DNA of 64,000 nt from JAKZVK01 sp965237575. Its GTDB lineage: Bacteria; Acidobacteriota; Terriglobia; Bryobacterales; UBA6623. The stretch covers positions 1,922,001-1,986,000 of the forward strand of contig CBDEGI010000004.1 of the NCBI GenBank assembly GCA_965237575.1, given 5' to 3'. The notes beneath the pieces were generated by a model. The model did no database searches. It was not told the origin of the DNA and saw only the letters and a list, made by a program, of their open reading frames with translations. A program made the translations under genes and the position numbers. Shown piece by piece: positions 17,234-26,500 of the stretch (positions are counted from its first letter, which is position 1; every line of letters begins with the position of its first letter).

Positions 17234-18004
17234 CGTCGGATACACGATCCTGTTTGCCGGCGCGGTTTGCGTCGTGTGCGCCATCTTGGTTTCGGGTTCC
17301 GCGGTGTCCCTGGCGGACTTGCAGACCTTCAACGCCGAACTCGACAAGCGTAAGAACGTGCTGTTAGCGGCGGGCTTGGCGGATAGCTCCGAGCGATTGA
17401 GCGCCGAGGAGATCAACACGCGCTTCGAACCAGTCAAGACGGTCGTGATTGATCTCGAAACGGGCGAGCCGGCCCCGGATGTAGATCCGGCGACCTACGA
17501 TCAGCAGAAGGCGAAGTCCGACCCCGCGCAGAGCCGCGAGGCGCCCGCGAACTCGGCGTCGATCAAGCGCCTACCCCACTACGCTGTCATCTACCACGTG
17601 ATCGGAGAGCAGGACAATGTGGCAATGGTCGTCCTGCCCATCGAGGGTACGGGCTTTGGGGGACGCTGTACGGCTTCCTGGCCCTCGATGCCGATACCAA
17701 GACGGTGCGCGGGTTGACCTACTACCAGCACAAAGAGACGCCCGGGCTCGGCGGCGAGGTCGACAACCCGAAATGGAAGGCCGCGTGGCCGGGCCGCATC
17801 GCTTTCGACGACGCCGGCAAGCCCGTGATCGAGGTGATCAAAGGGCCCGCGGGGCCGCCGTCCGACGACCCGAACCACGTGGACGGCTTGGCGGGCGCGA
17901 CGATTACGAGCCGCGGCATCACCAACATGCTTCGTTTCTGGCTTGGAGAAGACGGCTTCGGACCTTACCTGCAAAAGTTCCGCAAGAGCCAAAGTGTTTC
18001 GTAG
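17223..18004 (+). pseudogene. nqrC: Na+-translocating NADH:quinone reductase subunit C, broken by a one-base frameshift
   Basis: ATG at 17223 follows AGGAGG and opens with one membrane helix (VGYTILFAGAVCVVCAILVSG). The frame is clear NqrC up to VVLPIEGTG near 17655, then runs to a false end at 17717. The true sequence continues in another frame: GTLYGFLALDADTKTVRGLTYYQHKETPGLGG and DGLAGATITSRG, the FMN-attachment motif (Thr in AGAT). One missing base in the run GGGCTTTGGGGG at about 17655-17665 would restore a protein of about 260 residues. Because every other nqr gene is intact, a sequencing or assembly error in this G-run is at least as likely as a real mutation. Confidence 0.85.
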
Positions 18005-18051
18005 GGAAGGGTTTTCAGGGACGTATCGCGAGGCGACGGTAGAGGATTTCG

Positions 18052-18678
18052 ATGGCAGACCCGGCTAGAAAAGCACTGCTTGATCCGCTGTTTGAGAACA
18101 ATCCCATCGCCCTGCAGGTGTTGGGGATCTGCTCGGCGCTTGCGGTGACGACCAAGCTCGAAACGTCAGTGGTCATGTGCGGCGCGGTGATCTTTGTGCT
18201 GACGCTGTCGAATTTCTCGATCAGCTTAATTCGCGATCACATCCCCAGCTCGATTCGCATCATCGTGCAGTTGACGATCATCGCTTCGCTGGTGATCGTG
18301 GCCGATCAGTTCCTGAAGGCGTACCTGTTCGAGATCAGCAAGCAGCTTTCGGTGTTCGTGGGGCTGATCATCACCAATTGCATCATCATGGGCCGTGCCG
18401 AGGCTTTCGCGATGCAGAACGGCCCGGGGCTAAGCATCGCCGATGGGTTGGGCAACGGGTTCGGCTACAGCGCGGTCCTGCTCATCACCGGGGCGATCCG
18501 CGAGTTGCTCGGAGCCGGCAGGCTGTTCGGTCATGTCGTGTTACCACTGGTCACCGATGGTGGCTGGTACAACCCGAACGGGCTCATGTTGACCCCGGCG
18601 GGTGCGTTCTTCATCATCGGTTTCTTGATCTGGGGCTTGCGGCTGTGGAAGCGAGATCAGATCGAGGAGGAGGGCTGA
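18052..18678 (+). CDS. nqrD: Na+-translocating NADH:quinone reductase subunit D
   Basis: 208 residues, six membrane helices. Family phrases: DPLFENNPIALQVLGICSALAVT at the start, a helix containing the Cys in SVVMCGAVIFVLTLSN, and FVGLIITNCIIMGRAEAFAM with the second conserved Cys. These two membrane Cys bind the intramembrane [2Fe-2S] centre together with NqrE. Typical length. It follows nqrC by 47 bases. Confidence 0.96.
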   Translation: MADPARKALLDPLFENNPIALQVLGICSALAVTTKLETSVVMCGAVIFVLTLSNFSISLIRDHIPSSIRIIVQLTIIASLVIVADQFLKAYLFEISKQLSVFVGLIITNCIIMGRAEAFAMQNGPGLSIADGLGNGFGYSAVLLITGAIRELLGAGRLFGHVVLPLVTDGGWYNPNGLMLTPAGAFFIIGFLIWGLRLWKRDQIEEEG

Positions 18679-18682
18679 GATC

Positions 18683-19300
18683 GTGACGGAACACTATCTA
18701 AGCCTGGCGGTTAAGGCAATCTTTGTTGAGAACATGGCACTGGCCTTTTTCCTAGGCATGTGCTCCTTCCTGGCCGTGTCGAAAAAGGTGAGCACGGCCA
18801 TCGGCCTGGGCGGAGCTGTGGTCTTAGTGCTCATGCTGACGGTACCGATGAACAATCTGATCTTCCGCTATCTGCTCAGCGACGGCGCGCTGGTCTGGCT
18901 GCACCCGAGTCTGGCGGAGTACGATCTATCGTTCCTCGGGTTCCTGTGCTACATCGGCACGATCGCCGCCCTGGTGCAGATCGTCGAGATGGCGCTCGAC
19001 CGCTTTGTTCCGGCACTGTACAACGCGCTCGGCATCTTCCTGCCGTTGATTGCGGTTAACTGCGCGATCCTGGGCGCGTCGTTGTTCATGGTGGAGCGCG
19101 AGTACACGCTGGCCGAGAGCACGGTGTTCGGCCTGGGCTCGGGCATCGGCTGGGCGCTGGCGATTATCGCGTTGGCGTCGATTCGCGAACGCATGCGCTA
19201 CAGCAATGTGCCGCCGGCGCTGCGGGGCCTGGGCATGACGTTTATCCTCACGGGCTTGATGGCGATCGGCTTCATGATGTTCGGAGGGATTCAGTTGTAG
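18683..19300 (+). CDS. nqrE: Na+-translocating NADH:quinone reductase subunit E
   Basis: 205 residues from a GTG start four bases after the nqrD stop. Six membrane helices arranged as an inverted relative of NqrD, with FLGMCSFLAVSKKVSTAIGLG and LPLIAVNCAILGASLFM carrying the two conserved membrane Cys, and the family C-terminus RGLGMTFILTGLMAIGFMMFGG. It completes the intramembrane iron-sulfur site and sodium path. Confidence 0.96.
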   Translation: MTEHYLSLAVKAIFVENMALAFFLGMCSFLAVSKKVSTAIGLGGAVVLVLMLTVPMNNLIFRYLLSDGALVWLHPSLAEYDLSFLGFLCYIGTIAALVQIVEMALDRFVPALYNALGIFLPLIAVNCAILGASLFMVEREYTLAESTVFGLGSGIGWALAIIALASIRERMRYSNVPPALRGLGMTFILTGLMAIGFMMFGGIQL

Positions 19301-19373
19301 CGGCGCGGGCGCGTCGTAGCGCGTCCCGACATTGGTTTCGAGAAACGGCATTGCCGGAAGAACAGAGTAAGAG

Positions 19374-20603
19374 ATGACTGTACTGCTTGGCGTCTTGATG
19401 TTCACCTTCGTCATCTTGACGTTGGTGGTGGTATTGATGGTGGCCCGCACGCGGCTGGTGGCCGGCGGTGAGGTGAATATCGTCATCAACGACGACACCA
19501 GCAACGCCGTTCATCTAGCGGCGGGCGGAACGCTGCTGAACGCCCTGGCCGACCAGCGGATCTTCATTCCGTCGGCGTGCGGAGGCAAGGGCACCTGTGG
19601 CACGTGCAAGGTCGATGTCGAATCCGGCGGCGGTTCGCTGCTACCCACCGAGACCAGCTACGTCAGCCGCGGCGAAGCGCGCGAGGGGTGCCGCCTCTCC
19701 TGCCAAGTCAAAGTCAAGCAAGACATGAAGATCCGGCTGCCGGCCGAAATCTTCAGCGTGAAGGAATGGAAATGCAAGGTGCGGTCGAACCACAGCGTGG
19801 CGACGTTCATCAAGGAGTTTGTGCTCGAATTGCCCCCGGGCGAAGAAGTGCCATTCCGCGCCGGAGGATACATCCAGATTTCGTGCCCGCCTCACTTGGT
19901 CCACTACAAGGACATCGACGTCGAGCCGGAGTTCCGCGCCGATTGGGACAGGTTCCAGATTTGGGAAATCGACTCGGTTGTTACCGAGCCGGTCAGCCGT
20001 GCGTACTCGATGGCGAATTACCCCGACGAAAAGGGCGTCATCATGCTCAATGTGCGAGTTGCGACGCCTCCGCCTCGCGCGCCAAAGGGTACGCCGCCGG
20101 GCGTCATGTCGTCGTATATCTTCGGCTGCAAGCCGGGCGATGAGGTGACGATCTCGGGTCCGTTTGGCGATTTCTTCGCGAAAGACACCGACGCGGAGAT
20201 GGTTTTCATCGGCGGTGGCGCGGGCATGGCGCCGATGCGCTCGCACATCTTCGACCAGTTCCAGCGTGTGCACACGAAACGCAAAGTGTCGTTCTGGTAT
20301 GGCGCGCGCAGCTTGCGCGAGGCCTTCTACGTCGAGGATTTTGATGGCATCCAGAAAGCGAACCCCGACAACTTCGAATGGCACCTGGCGTTGTCCGAGC
20401 CTCTGCCCGAGGATAACTGGACCGGTTACAACGGCTTCATCCATCAGGTGCTCTATGACAATTACCTCAAAGACCATCCGGCGCCGGAAGACATCGAGTA
20501 CTACCTCTGCGGACCGCCGATGATGATGAGCGCCTGCTTCAAGATGCTCGATGACTTGGGCGTTGAGCCCGAGAACATAGCGTTTGACGATTTCGGCGGG
20601 TAG
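19374..20603 (+). CDS. nqrF: Na+-translocating NADH:quinone reductase subunit F
   Basis: 409 residues. Order: one N-terminal membrane helix (LLGVLMFTFVILTLVVVLMV), a plant-type ferredoxin domain with CGGKGTCGTCKV and a fourth Cys in GCRLSCQV, an FAD domain with RAYSMANYP, and an NADH domain with GGGAGMAPMRSH and the C-terminal YYLCGPPMMMSAC, FDDFGG end. It is the electron entry subunit, oxidising NADH in the cytoplasm. It follows nqrE by 73 bases. Confidence 0.97.
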   Translation: MTVLLGVLMFTFVILTLVVVLMVARTRLVAGGEVNIVINDDTSNAVHLAAGGTLLNALADQRIFIPSACGGKGTCGTCKVDVESGGGSLLPTETSYVSRGEAREGCRLSCQVKVKQDMKIRLPAEIFSVKEWKCKVRSNHSVATFIKEFVLELPPGEEVPFRAGGYIQISCPPHLVHYKDIDVEPEFRADWDRFQIWEIDSVVTEPVSRAYSMANYPDEKGVIMLNVRVATPPPRAPKGTPPGVMSSYIFGCKPGDEVTISGPFGDFFAKDTDAEMVFIGGGAGMAPMRSHIFDQFQRVHTKRKVSFWYGARSLREAFYVEDFDGIQKANPDNFEWHLALSEPLPEDNWTGYNGFIHQVLYDNYLKDHPAPEDIEYYLCGPPMMMSACFKMLDDLGVEPENIAFDDFGG

Positions 20604-20771
20604 GCGGGAGCGGCGTCGCGGCTGGATTGTGGTTCGGAATATCGCTGGTTCAGCAATCGCCGTGGCCGGCCTCACAGCTCAGCGCAAGCTTACGCTTGCG
20701 GCTCCGAGTGGCGGTGAGCGGCGACCTGGGCTGCTGCGAAGAGTCATGCTACGGGGCTGGGAACTTCGCTC

Positions 20772-21806
20772 GTGACCAAACAAGTGACACCCTTCGCGGT
20801 AGGCGCTTGGTTCTCGCTGCTCTGGGCCTGTGCGCCTCAGCCGGCCGCGCTCCAGCAGTACTCCTTCCAAGTCCCGACCATGGGCACGGCCTTTACCGTG
20901 AAGGTCGTCGAGGAAGACCTCACCGACCGGCAGCGCCAGGAGGTCCGCGGCGCGATCGAGGCGGAGCTCGAGAGCGTTAACGCCAAGATGTCGACGTACC
21001 TCGACTCCTCGGAGCTTTCGCGCTTCAACCAGTCGCGGGACACAGAGCCGGTCACGCTCTCGGCCGACACGATCGCCGTCCTGTCCGAGGCCATGCGGAT
21101 TAGCGAAGCCACCGAGGGTGCGTTTGATGTGACCGTGTGGCCTCTGGTGGAGGCCTGGGGATTCGGTGCTACCGAGCGCCATGAGATGCCCAGCGAAAAG
21201 GAACTAGCGAGCCTTCGGTCGCGCGTGGGGTGGCATAGAATCAAGGTGGACGAGCGGGCGAACACGATGCGGAAGCTGGCTTCGGCGGTCGAGTGCGACC
21301 TCTCGGCCATCGCCAAAGGATACGCCGTGGACCGTGTTTCCATGGCTCTCGCAAAGGCGGGTCTAGGCAATCACATGGTGGAGGTAGGCGGCGAGGTGCG
21401 GACGGCCGGACACAACGGCGCGCGACAGCCCTGGCGGATCGCGGTGGAGCGTCCGTTGAGCATGAGGCGGGAGCCGCACCGCGTTTTGGCGCTCGCGGAC
21501 ATGGCTATGGCGACCTCGGGGGACTACCGCAACTTTTACGAAAAGGACGGTGTGCGGCTCTCCCATACGATCGATCCGCGAACGGGACGTCCGGTGTCGC
21601 ATCGCCTGGCGTCGGTGACCGTGCTTGACCCTTCCTGCATGCGGGCGGACGGCTATGCCACGGCTTTGATGGTGATGGGCGAGGAGGACGGTTTCCGGTT
21701 CGCCGAGGCGCACAGTCTCGCGGCCTTGTTTCTAGTGCGCGAAGGCGGGGAGAAGCTTTCCGCCAAAGCGACGCCGAGGTTCCAGGCGTTGTTTGGGGCC
21801 AACTGA
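20772..21806 (+). CDS. apbE: FAD:protein FMN transferase ApbE
   Basis: 344 residues from GTG. N-terminal hydrophobic stretch ending LLWAC, a weak lipoprotein signal, so it probably sits on the periplasmic face. ApbE features: TMGTAFTVKVVE at the start of the fold, STYLDSSELSRFNQS, VTVWPLVEAWGFG, CDLSAIAKGYAVDRV and the Mg2+/FAD loop near SHTIDPRTGRPV, with a later MRADGYATALMVMG helix. The enzyme moves FMN onto Thr residues of NqrB and NqrC, which fits its place behind nqrF. Confidence 0.93.
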   Translation: MTKQVTPFAVGAWFSLLWACAPQPAALQQYSFQVPTMGTAFTVKVVEEDLTDRQRQEVRGAIEAELESVNAKMSTYLDSSELSRFNQSRDTEPVTLSADTIAVLSEAMRISEATEGAFDVTVWPLVEAWGFGATERHEMPSEKELASLRSRVGWHRIKVDERANTMRKLASAVECDLSAIAKGYAVDRVSMALAKAGLGNHMVEVGGEVRTAGHNGARQPWRIAVERPLSMRREPHRVLALADMAMATSGDYRNFYEKDGVRLSHTIDPRTGRPVSHRLASVTVLDPSCMRADGYATALMVMGEEDGFRFAEAHSLAALFLVREGGEKLSAKATPRFQALFGAN

Positions 21807-21863
21807 ACGGCGAGCGTTGATGGACGCAGTTGGGAGTAGTGCGGATCGACTGCATAGAACGAA

Positions 21864-22073
21864 ATGGGAATCCTAGTCCTCACCGTGGTGGCGATTGCCA
21901 TCATCATGCTGGCGATGGCTGTGGGCGTTGTTCTCAAGCGGCCTTGCTTGCGTGGGTCCTGCGGCGGCCCGGATGTTCTGGATCCGGAGGGCGACCCATT
22001 GAGTTGCGAGGCCTGCCCGCGGCGCCGCGAGAACGCGGGCAAGCAAAGCCCCACGCCGACGGCAGCGTCGTAG
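21864..22073 (+). CDS. nqrM: NqrM-like (Na+)-NQR maturation protein
   Basis: 69 residues: one membrane helix (LVLTVVAIAIIMLAMAVGVV), then KRPCLRGSCGGP and a later CEAC. The Cys-x4-Cys-Gly-Gly and C-x2-C pattern is that of the DUF539/NqrM family, which is needed to build the Fe centre between NqrD and NqrE. It is the last gene of the nqr operon, 57 bases after apbE. Confidence 0.85.
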   Translation: MGILVLTVVAIAIIMLAMAVGVVLKRPCLRGSCGGPDVLDPEGDPLSCEACPRRRENAGKQSPTPTAAS

Positions 22074-22263
22074 CGCGCCCGGTCCGCTTGGCCGCCTCGC
22101 AACCCGCCGTGCTGCTAGAATCTACGTTTCGGAAGCCACGCACCGGTTGCGTCCGGCCGCGACATTGCCCCCCCGATTGCGCCGACCGCAGGGGCTCAGC
22201 AGACCGAGTTGATACACCTTTCGGATGCCTGCCCGGCGATCCGCCGGAGAAGAGAGAACTGAC

Positions 22264-23004
22264 ATGAAGCTGAAGAGACTGGCCCTTGCCGTAGCCGTCG
22301 CGTTCGCCGCCGCGCTGTTTTGGGTGGCCGACGAGGCCCCCTCGATCGCCCAAACCGGCGACCCGCTGATCGATGCCTTCCTGCAGGTCGAGGTAGCCTC
22401 TGTGGCCGACGCAGTGGAACAGGTCCTGGGCCAGCGTGCGCACATGTCGACCGACATCCAGCCGCTGTTTCCCACCAAGTTCGCCGGCTCGGCGGTGACG
22501 GTGATGCTCAAGAAAGAGGAGCATACCGACGGCCCCGCCGACTTCCAAGGCGTGCTCGACGCGATCGACGGCGCGCCGCCCGGCTCGGTCTTCGTGATCG
22601 TTCTCGAAGACGGCAAGGACACGGCCGGCATCGGCGGTTTGATGGCCACCGCGATGAAGGCGCGCGGCTTCGTCGGCGCGATCATTGACGGCGGCGCGCG
22701 CGACACGCCGCAGTTGCGCAAGATCCAGTTTCCGACCTTCAGCCGCGGCGCGGTCCCCTCGACGTCGATCAACCACTACCGCTTCGTCGGCTCAAATATC
22801 AACGTGATGTGCGCCGGCGTGAAGGTGCGGCCCAACGACATCATCACCGCCGACGAGGACGGGGTCGCCGTCGTCCCTCGCGACCGCGCGAAAGAGATCC
22901 TCGACAAAGCGATCGACAACGACCAGACCGAGCACGCCATGTACCCCTTCATCGAGAAGTTCAAGTCGATCAAGCGGGCAGTGGAGGAGTACGGGCGGAT
23001 CTAA
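22264..23004 (+). CDS. Exported RraA-like family protein
   Basis: About 246 residues. ATG at 22264 is preferred (AGAGAGAACTGAC upstream) because it gives a signal peptide MKLKRLALAVAVAFAAALFWV ending near ADEAPSIA. The rest is a RraA/HMG-aldolase fold: VEVASVADAVEQVLGQ, AGSAVTVML, GGLMATAMKARGFVGAIIDGGARD with the conserved Arg-Asp pair, and GVKVRPNDIITADEDGVAVVP. Cytoplasmic relatives act as 4-hydroxy-4-methyl-2-oxoglutarate aldolases or as RNase E inhibitors. A secreted member is unusual and cannot be an RNase E regulator, so a periplasmic aldolase or decarboxylase is more plausible. It starts 190 bases after nqrM. Confidence 0.82.
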   Translation: MKLKRLALAVAVAFAAALFWVADEAPSIAQTGDPLIDAFLQVEVASVADAVEQVLGQRAHMSTDIQPLFPTKFAGSAVTVMLKKEEHTDGPADFQGVLDAIDGAPPGSVFVIVLEDGKDTAGIGGLMATAMKARGFVGAIIDGGARDTPQLRKIQFPTFSRGAVPSTSINHYRFVGSNINVMCAGVKVRPNDIITADEDGVAVVPRDRAKEILDKAIDNDQTEHAMYPFIEKFKSIKRAVEEYGRI

Positions 23005-23023
23005 TTCGCCCGCGAAAAAACCC

Positions 23024-23236
23024 AGCCGTGACCGTAAGGGAGCGGTCCGGCACGAGCCCTGACGCCGTCCCGACCGCCTCTAGGTCGAGGAGCTGTCTCG
23101 TCCGGGAGCCGTCTTGCGGACCCAGCAGGCAGTGGCTACTGGAGTGCACCTTGCAGGCGGCGGGTGTCTACTGCCCTACCCACGTGTGGGGAACGCCGAG
23201 GGGTCCCTGCCGGACCGCTCCCTTACGGTCACGGCT
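23024..23236. repeat. Palindrome-ended repeat element with perfect 29-bp inverted repeats
   Basis: A perfect 29-bp arm at 23024-23052 (beginning AGCCGTGACCGTAAGGGAGC) recurs as its reverse complement at 23208-23236. The 155 bases between have no coding content. Half of the same arm occurs beyond the kinase gene, at 26261-26277 and 26445-26470. It looks like a non-autonomous mobile or BIME-type repeat; transcribed, it would form a long hairpin after the RraA-like gene. Confidence 0.7.
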
Positions 23237-23317
23237 CGGTTTACTGCACTTTCCCCAGGACCGACAACAAATACGCGACAATAGCGCACAGCTTTGCATC
23301 CTGTCAGCCGTTGACCC

Positions 23318-26268
23318 ATGATCGGCACGACCATCTCCCACTACCACATCGCCGACAAACTTGGTGAAGGCGGCATGGGCATCGTCTACAAAGCCGAAGA
23401 CACGAAACTAAAACGCCCCGTCGCGCTGAAATTCCTCGCTCCTCACCTCCTCCGCGACGAAGAAGGTCGCAAACGCTTCCACCGGGAAGCCATGGCCGCC
23501 GCCGCCCTCGATCACCCGAACGTCTGCACGGTCTACGAAATCGACGAGGCGGACGGCCGCACGTTCATCGTCATGGCCTTCCTCGAAGGTCAAACCCTGA
23601 GCGAGAAGATCGCCGACGGTCCGCTCAAGCTCCCCGAAGCCCTCTCCATCGCCATCCAGATGGCGGACGGACTCGAAGCCGCGCACGAAAAGGCCATCGC
23701 CCATCGCGACATCAAGCCCGACAACGTGATGCTTCTGGCAGGCTCGCGCGGACTGGTGAAGATCATGGACTTCGGCTTGGCGCAACTGGCCGGGAGTTCC
23801 AAACTCACCCGCGAGGGCACGACCCTAGGAACGCCGACCTATATGTCTCCTGAGCAGGCGCTGGGCGAGCCTACGGACCGCCGCTCCGATGTCTGGGGCC
23901 TCGGCGCTACCTTCTACGAGATGGTCGCAGGGCGGCCGCCTTTCCAAGGTGAGGTCGACCAGGCCGTCGTCTACGCCATCCTGAACGAGGAGCCGGAGCC
24001 CCTGACGGCGGTGCGCACCGGCGTCCCGAAAGCCCTAGAGCTTGTCGTTGACAAATGCTTGGCCAAGAAGGCCGAGGAGCGTTACCAGCACACCGCCGAT
24101 CTGCTGGTCGATCTTCAGGCGCTGCGGCGCGAGCTTGAGCCACAGACGTCACAAGTCCGGCCGGCTCCGACGCCGGCCAACCGCACGCTACATCTGGCCC
24201 TAGGACTGGGCGTGCCTCTCCTCCTGGCCGTGGCGGGCGTGGCCTGGTGGTTTGGGGGTAGATCGGTAACCGAGACGCCGGCGCCCCAATACAACCTTCG
24301 GCAACTGACCCACGACACCGGCCTCACCCACCAACCCGCTATTTCGAGCGACGGCCGAATGATCGCCTACGCTTCAGACCGCGCGGGCGAAGGCAATCTT
24401 GACATCTGGGTTCAGCAGTTGGCCGGAGGCGGCTTCATTCCGATCACCGATGACGAGGCGGACGACTGGCAGCCGGATTTCTCACCCGACGGCAGCCAGG
24501 TACTGTTTGGCTCCGATCGTGACGGAGGCGGGGTCTACGTGGCGCCTGCGCTGGGCGGAGCGGCCCGCTTGTTGGCGAAGGACGGGCGACGGCCGCGGGT
24601 CTCTCCGGACGGCCAGTGGGTTGCCTATGACGTGGGCGGAATCATGCGCGAGGCGAGCATCCATGTTGTTGCGATGAGTGGGGGGGCTTCGCGGAAACTC
24701 GAAACCGGCGTTGCTTGGGGTGCCCGCCCGGTCTGGTCACCCGACGGGCAATACATCCTCTTTGCAGGAAACCCGGAAAGGGTGCTGGTGACTTTTGAAA
24801 CTCTTGACTGGTGGATCACGCCTGTCGAGGGTGGCCAGGCTGTGAAGACAGGCTTGGCGGACATCAAGGAAAAAGCTGGATTCACGTCGTTTGGGGTTGG
24901 GTCAACGCCCAACTGGCTGGCCGACCCCGACCGCATGATCTTCTCTGCACAGCAGGGAGACACCACGAACATCTATCAACTCCTGCTGGCCTCTGAACCC
25001 TGGCGGGCGGTGGGGATACCCCTGCGGCTCACGCAAGGCATCTCACAACGAGAGCCTGCAGCACTCCCTGACGGCCGCATCGCTTTCACCTCTCGCAGCA
25101 GCAACCTGGATGTCTGGGTTGTGGGCATTGATGCGAACCGGGTTGAACTGAACGGCGAACCGGAGCCTGTAACGGCAAGCGCCGCGGATGAGCGGTTCCC
25201 CACGGTGTCAGCGGACGGCGCCACATTGGCCTTCGTCCGCGTACAGTCGGTTAACTACGATGTCTGGATTCGGGACAACGAAACGGGTGATCAGACTCCG
25301 CTGGTCGTGACGCCGGCGAGGGAGCAGCGGGCGATCGTTTCGCCGGACGGCTCGAAAGTCGCGTTTGTGCGCGGCCGTTACGGGAACTTTGAGCTGTTCG
25401 TTATTCCCACCGAAGGGGGCGTGGAGCAGAAGCTGGCCGACGGCGTGGTTACGATCATGCCCTGGTCTCCGGACAGTAGGAAGGTCATCGCGAGGGTCGT
25501 AAAGGGATGGAGCACGATCGACGTTGAGACACGGGAGGTCGTTCTGATCTTGGAGAACCCGGGCATCTTCGTACATTCGCCTGCATTCTCACCAGGCGGA
25601 CAGTGGTTGTCGCTTAAGGTTATCGAGCAGCCCGCCCGCGTGGAGCCCACCTTTATTGCACCCCTCCGAGACGGCGTCGCGGCACCTCGCAGCGAATGGA
25701 TTCGCATCACGAAAGACCAGCTCGACAACAGAAGCTGGTGGTCTCCCAATGGGAACGTGCTTTATTTCTTAATGGGGTATCCACTTGACTCAGGTAGCCC
25801 CTAGGCGTTGTGGTTTGGTCGATCCATGGACGCCAGCACACTGCACCCAGAATGCACCCTGGGGCGCCAGACGCCGGTCTGCAGGCAATTGGGCCACGAG
25901 GCTGCGTTTCGGGCCGATCAAGGATTACGCACGCGCCATGGCCATCGCAGGCTTGGAAACGTGGTGCTATCGGCAAGCCTTTCCGGGGGCCGCCAATGGC
26001 CAACCACAGTATGTTGTGGTCACCTGAGTCAAATGGATACCCCACTTATTTCTTTTCTCGAAGAGACGGTTTTACGTGCATCTGGGCGAGCCATCTCGAC
26101 CCTGAGTCAAAGCGGCCTGTGGGAGATTTGAAGCACGTTTTCGGCTTCCACGAACAGCGCCGTTCTCTGTGGCCTCACGCCTACGGCCTGGCTGCCGATA
26201 AGCTCTACCTCAGCGTGCAAGAAACCACCGGCAACATCTGGCTAGCAGAGCCCCAAACCGAGCCGTGA
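23318..26268 (+). pseudogene. Ser/Thr protein kinase with TolB-like propeller, 3' end interrupted by a small mobile element
   Basis: Residues 12-270 form a complete Hanks-type kinase domain: GEGGMGIVYKA, VALKF Lys, AHRDIKPDN, KIMDFGLA, GTPTYMSPEQ and DVWGLGATFYEM. A membrane helix follows (LALGLGVPLLLAVAGVAWWF, about 292-311), then an external six-bladed TolB/WD-like propeller with repeated SPDG turns. At residue 818 the frame enters the element at 25771-26046 and stops at 25804 after about 12 foreign residues. Beyond the second target copy the gene resumes in the joined frame (FSRRDGFTCIWASHLDP ... TTGNIWLAEPQTEP, stop 26266-26268), which is the usual end of this family. The truncated product lacks about 70 residues, part of the last blade; the kinase domain is intact and may still work. 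Confidence 0.9.
25771..26046 (+). mobile_element. 276-bp non-autonomous element (MITE) copy 1, inside the kinase gene
   Basis: Ends are inverted repeats: TGGGGTATCCACTTGACTCA at the left and its near-complement TGAGTCAAATGGATACCCCA at the right. An 8-bp target duplication, TATTTCTT, flanks it at 25763-25770 and 26047-26054. The core has open frames on both strands, including an 80-codon TTG frame from end to end, but none resembles a known protein. The core is identical, judged by the translated frame, to the copies at 37.1, 37.4 and 46.0 kb, so spread was recent. End sequence and 8-bp duplication match the IS1595 remnant at 50.2 kb. Confidence 0.9.
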
Positions 26269-26470
26269 CCGTAAGGGGCCGTAAAAAAACGCTAGAGGAT
26301 TGTAGGGGCGGGCCCCCGTGCCCGCCCGACCCTGCCATGGACATCGCAAGTCATCAGCAAAGCGCGGGCGGGCGCGGGGGCCCGCCCCTACAATTGCGCC
26401 GGCTTCCGCGGATGTTCATGGACACCGATTCTTTCACAGCCCCTAAGGGAGCGGTCCGGCACGAACCCTA
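26261..26470. repeat. Split copy of the 23.0-kb repeat arm, with an inserted hairpin element
   Basis: 26261-26277 (AGCCGTGACCGTAAGGG) and 26445-26470 (TAAGGGAGCGGTCCGGCACGA) together recreate one arm of the element at 23024-23236, sharing AAGGG at the break. The bases in between contain a separate GC-rich hairpin. The kinase gene is thus flanked by related repeats, and its stop codon lies inside the first half-arm. Confidence 0.6.
26299..26394. repeat. 96-bp GC-rich hairpin element
   Basis: The 30-base arm at 26299-26328 (starting ATTGTAGGGGCGGGCCCCCG) is matched by its reverse complement at 26365-26394 with one mismatch, separated by 36 bases. It has the look of a dispersed REP-like palindrome; the CCGCCCCTACAA end is also found near 4.68 kb. 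Confidence 0.65.
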
Positions 26471-26500
26471 GCGAATCTCCACTTTCGGGCAGGGAGTGGC

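Noticed and set aside
22264..23004. RraA as regulator of RNase E
   Set aside because: The protein begins with a signal peptide, and RraA-fold proteins are mostly aldolase-like; a role on a cytoplasmic RNase is unlikely.
25785..26027. 80-codon open frame running through the small element, present in every full copy
   Set aside because: It starts and ends inside the terminal repeats, other frames of the element are also open, and the translation has no family resemblance. Identity among copies reflects recent spread of DNA and not protein selection.
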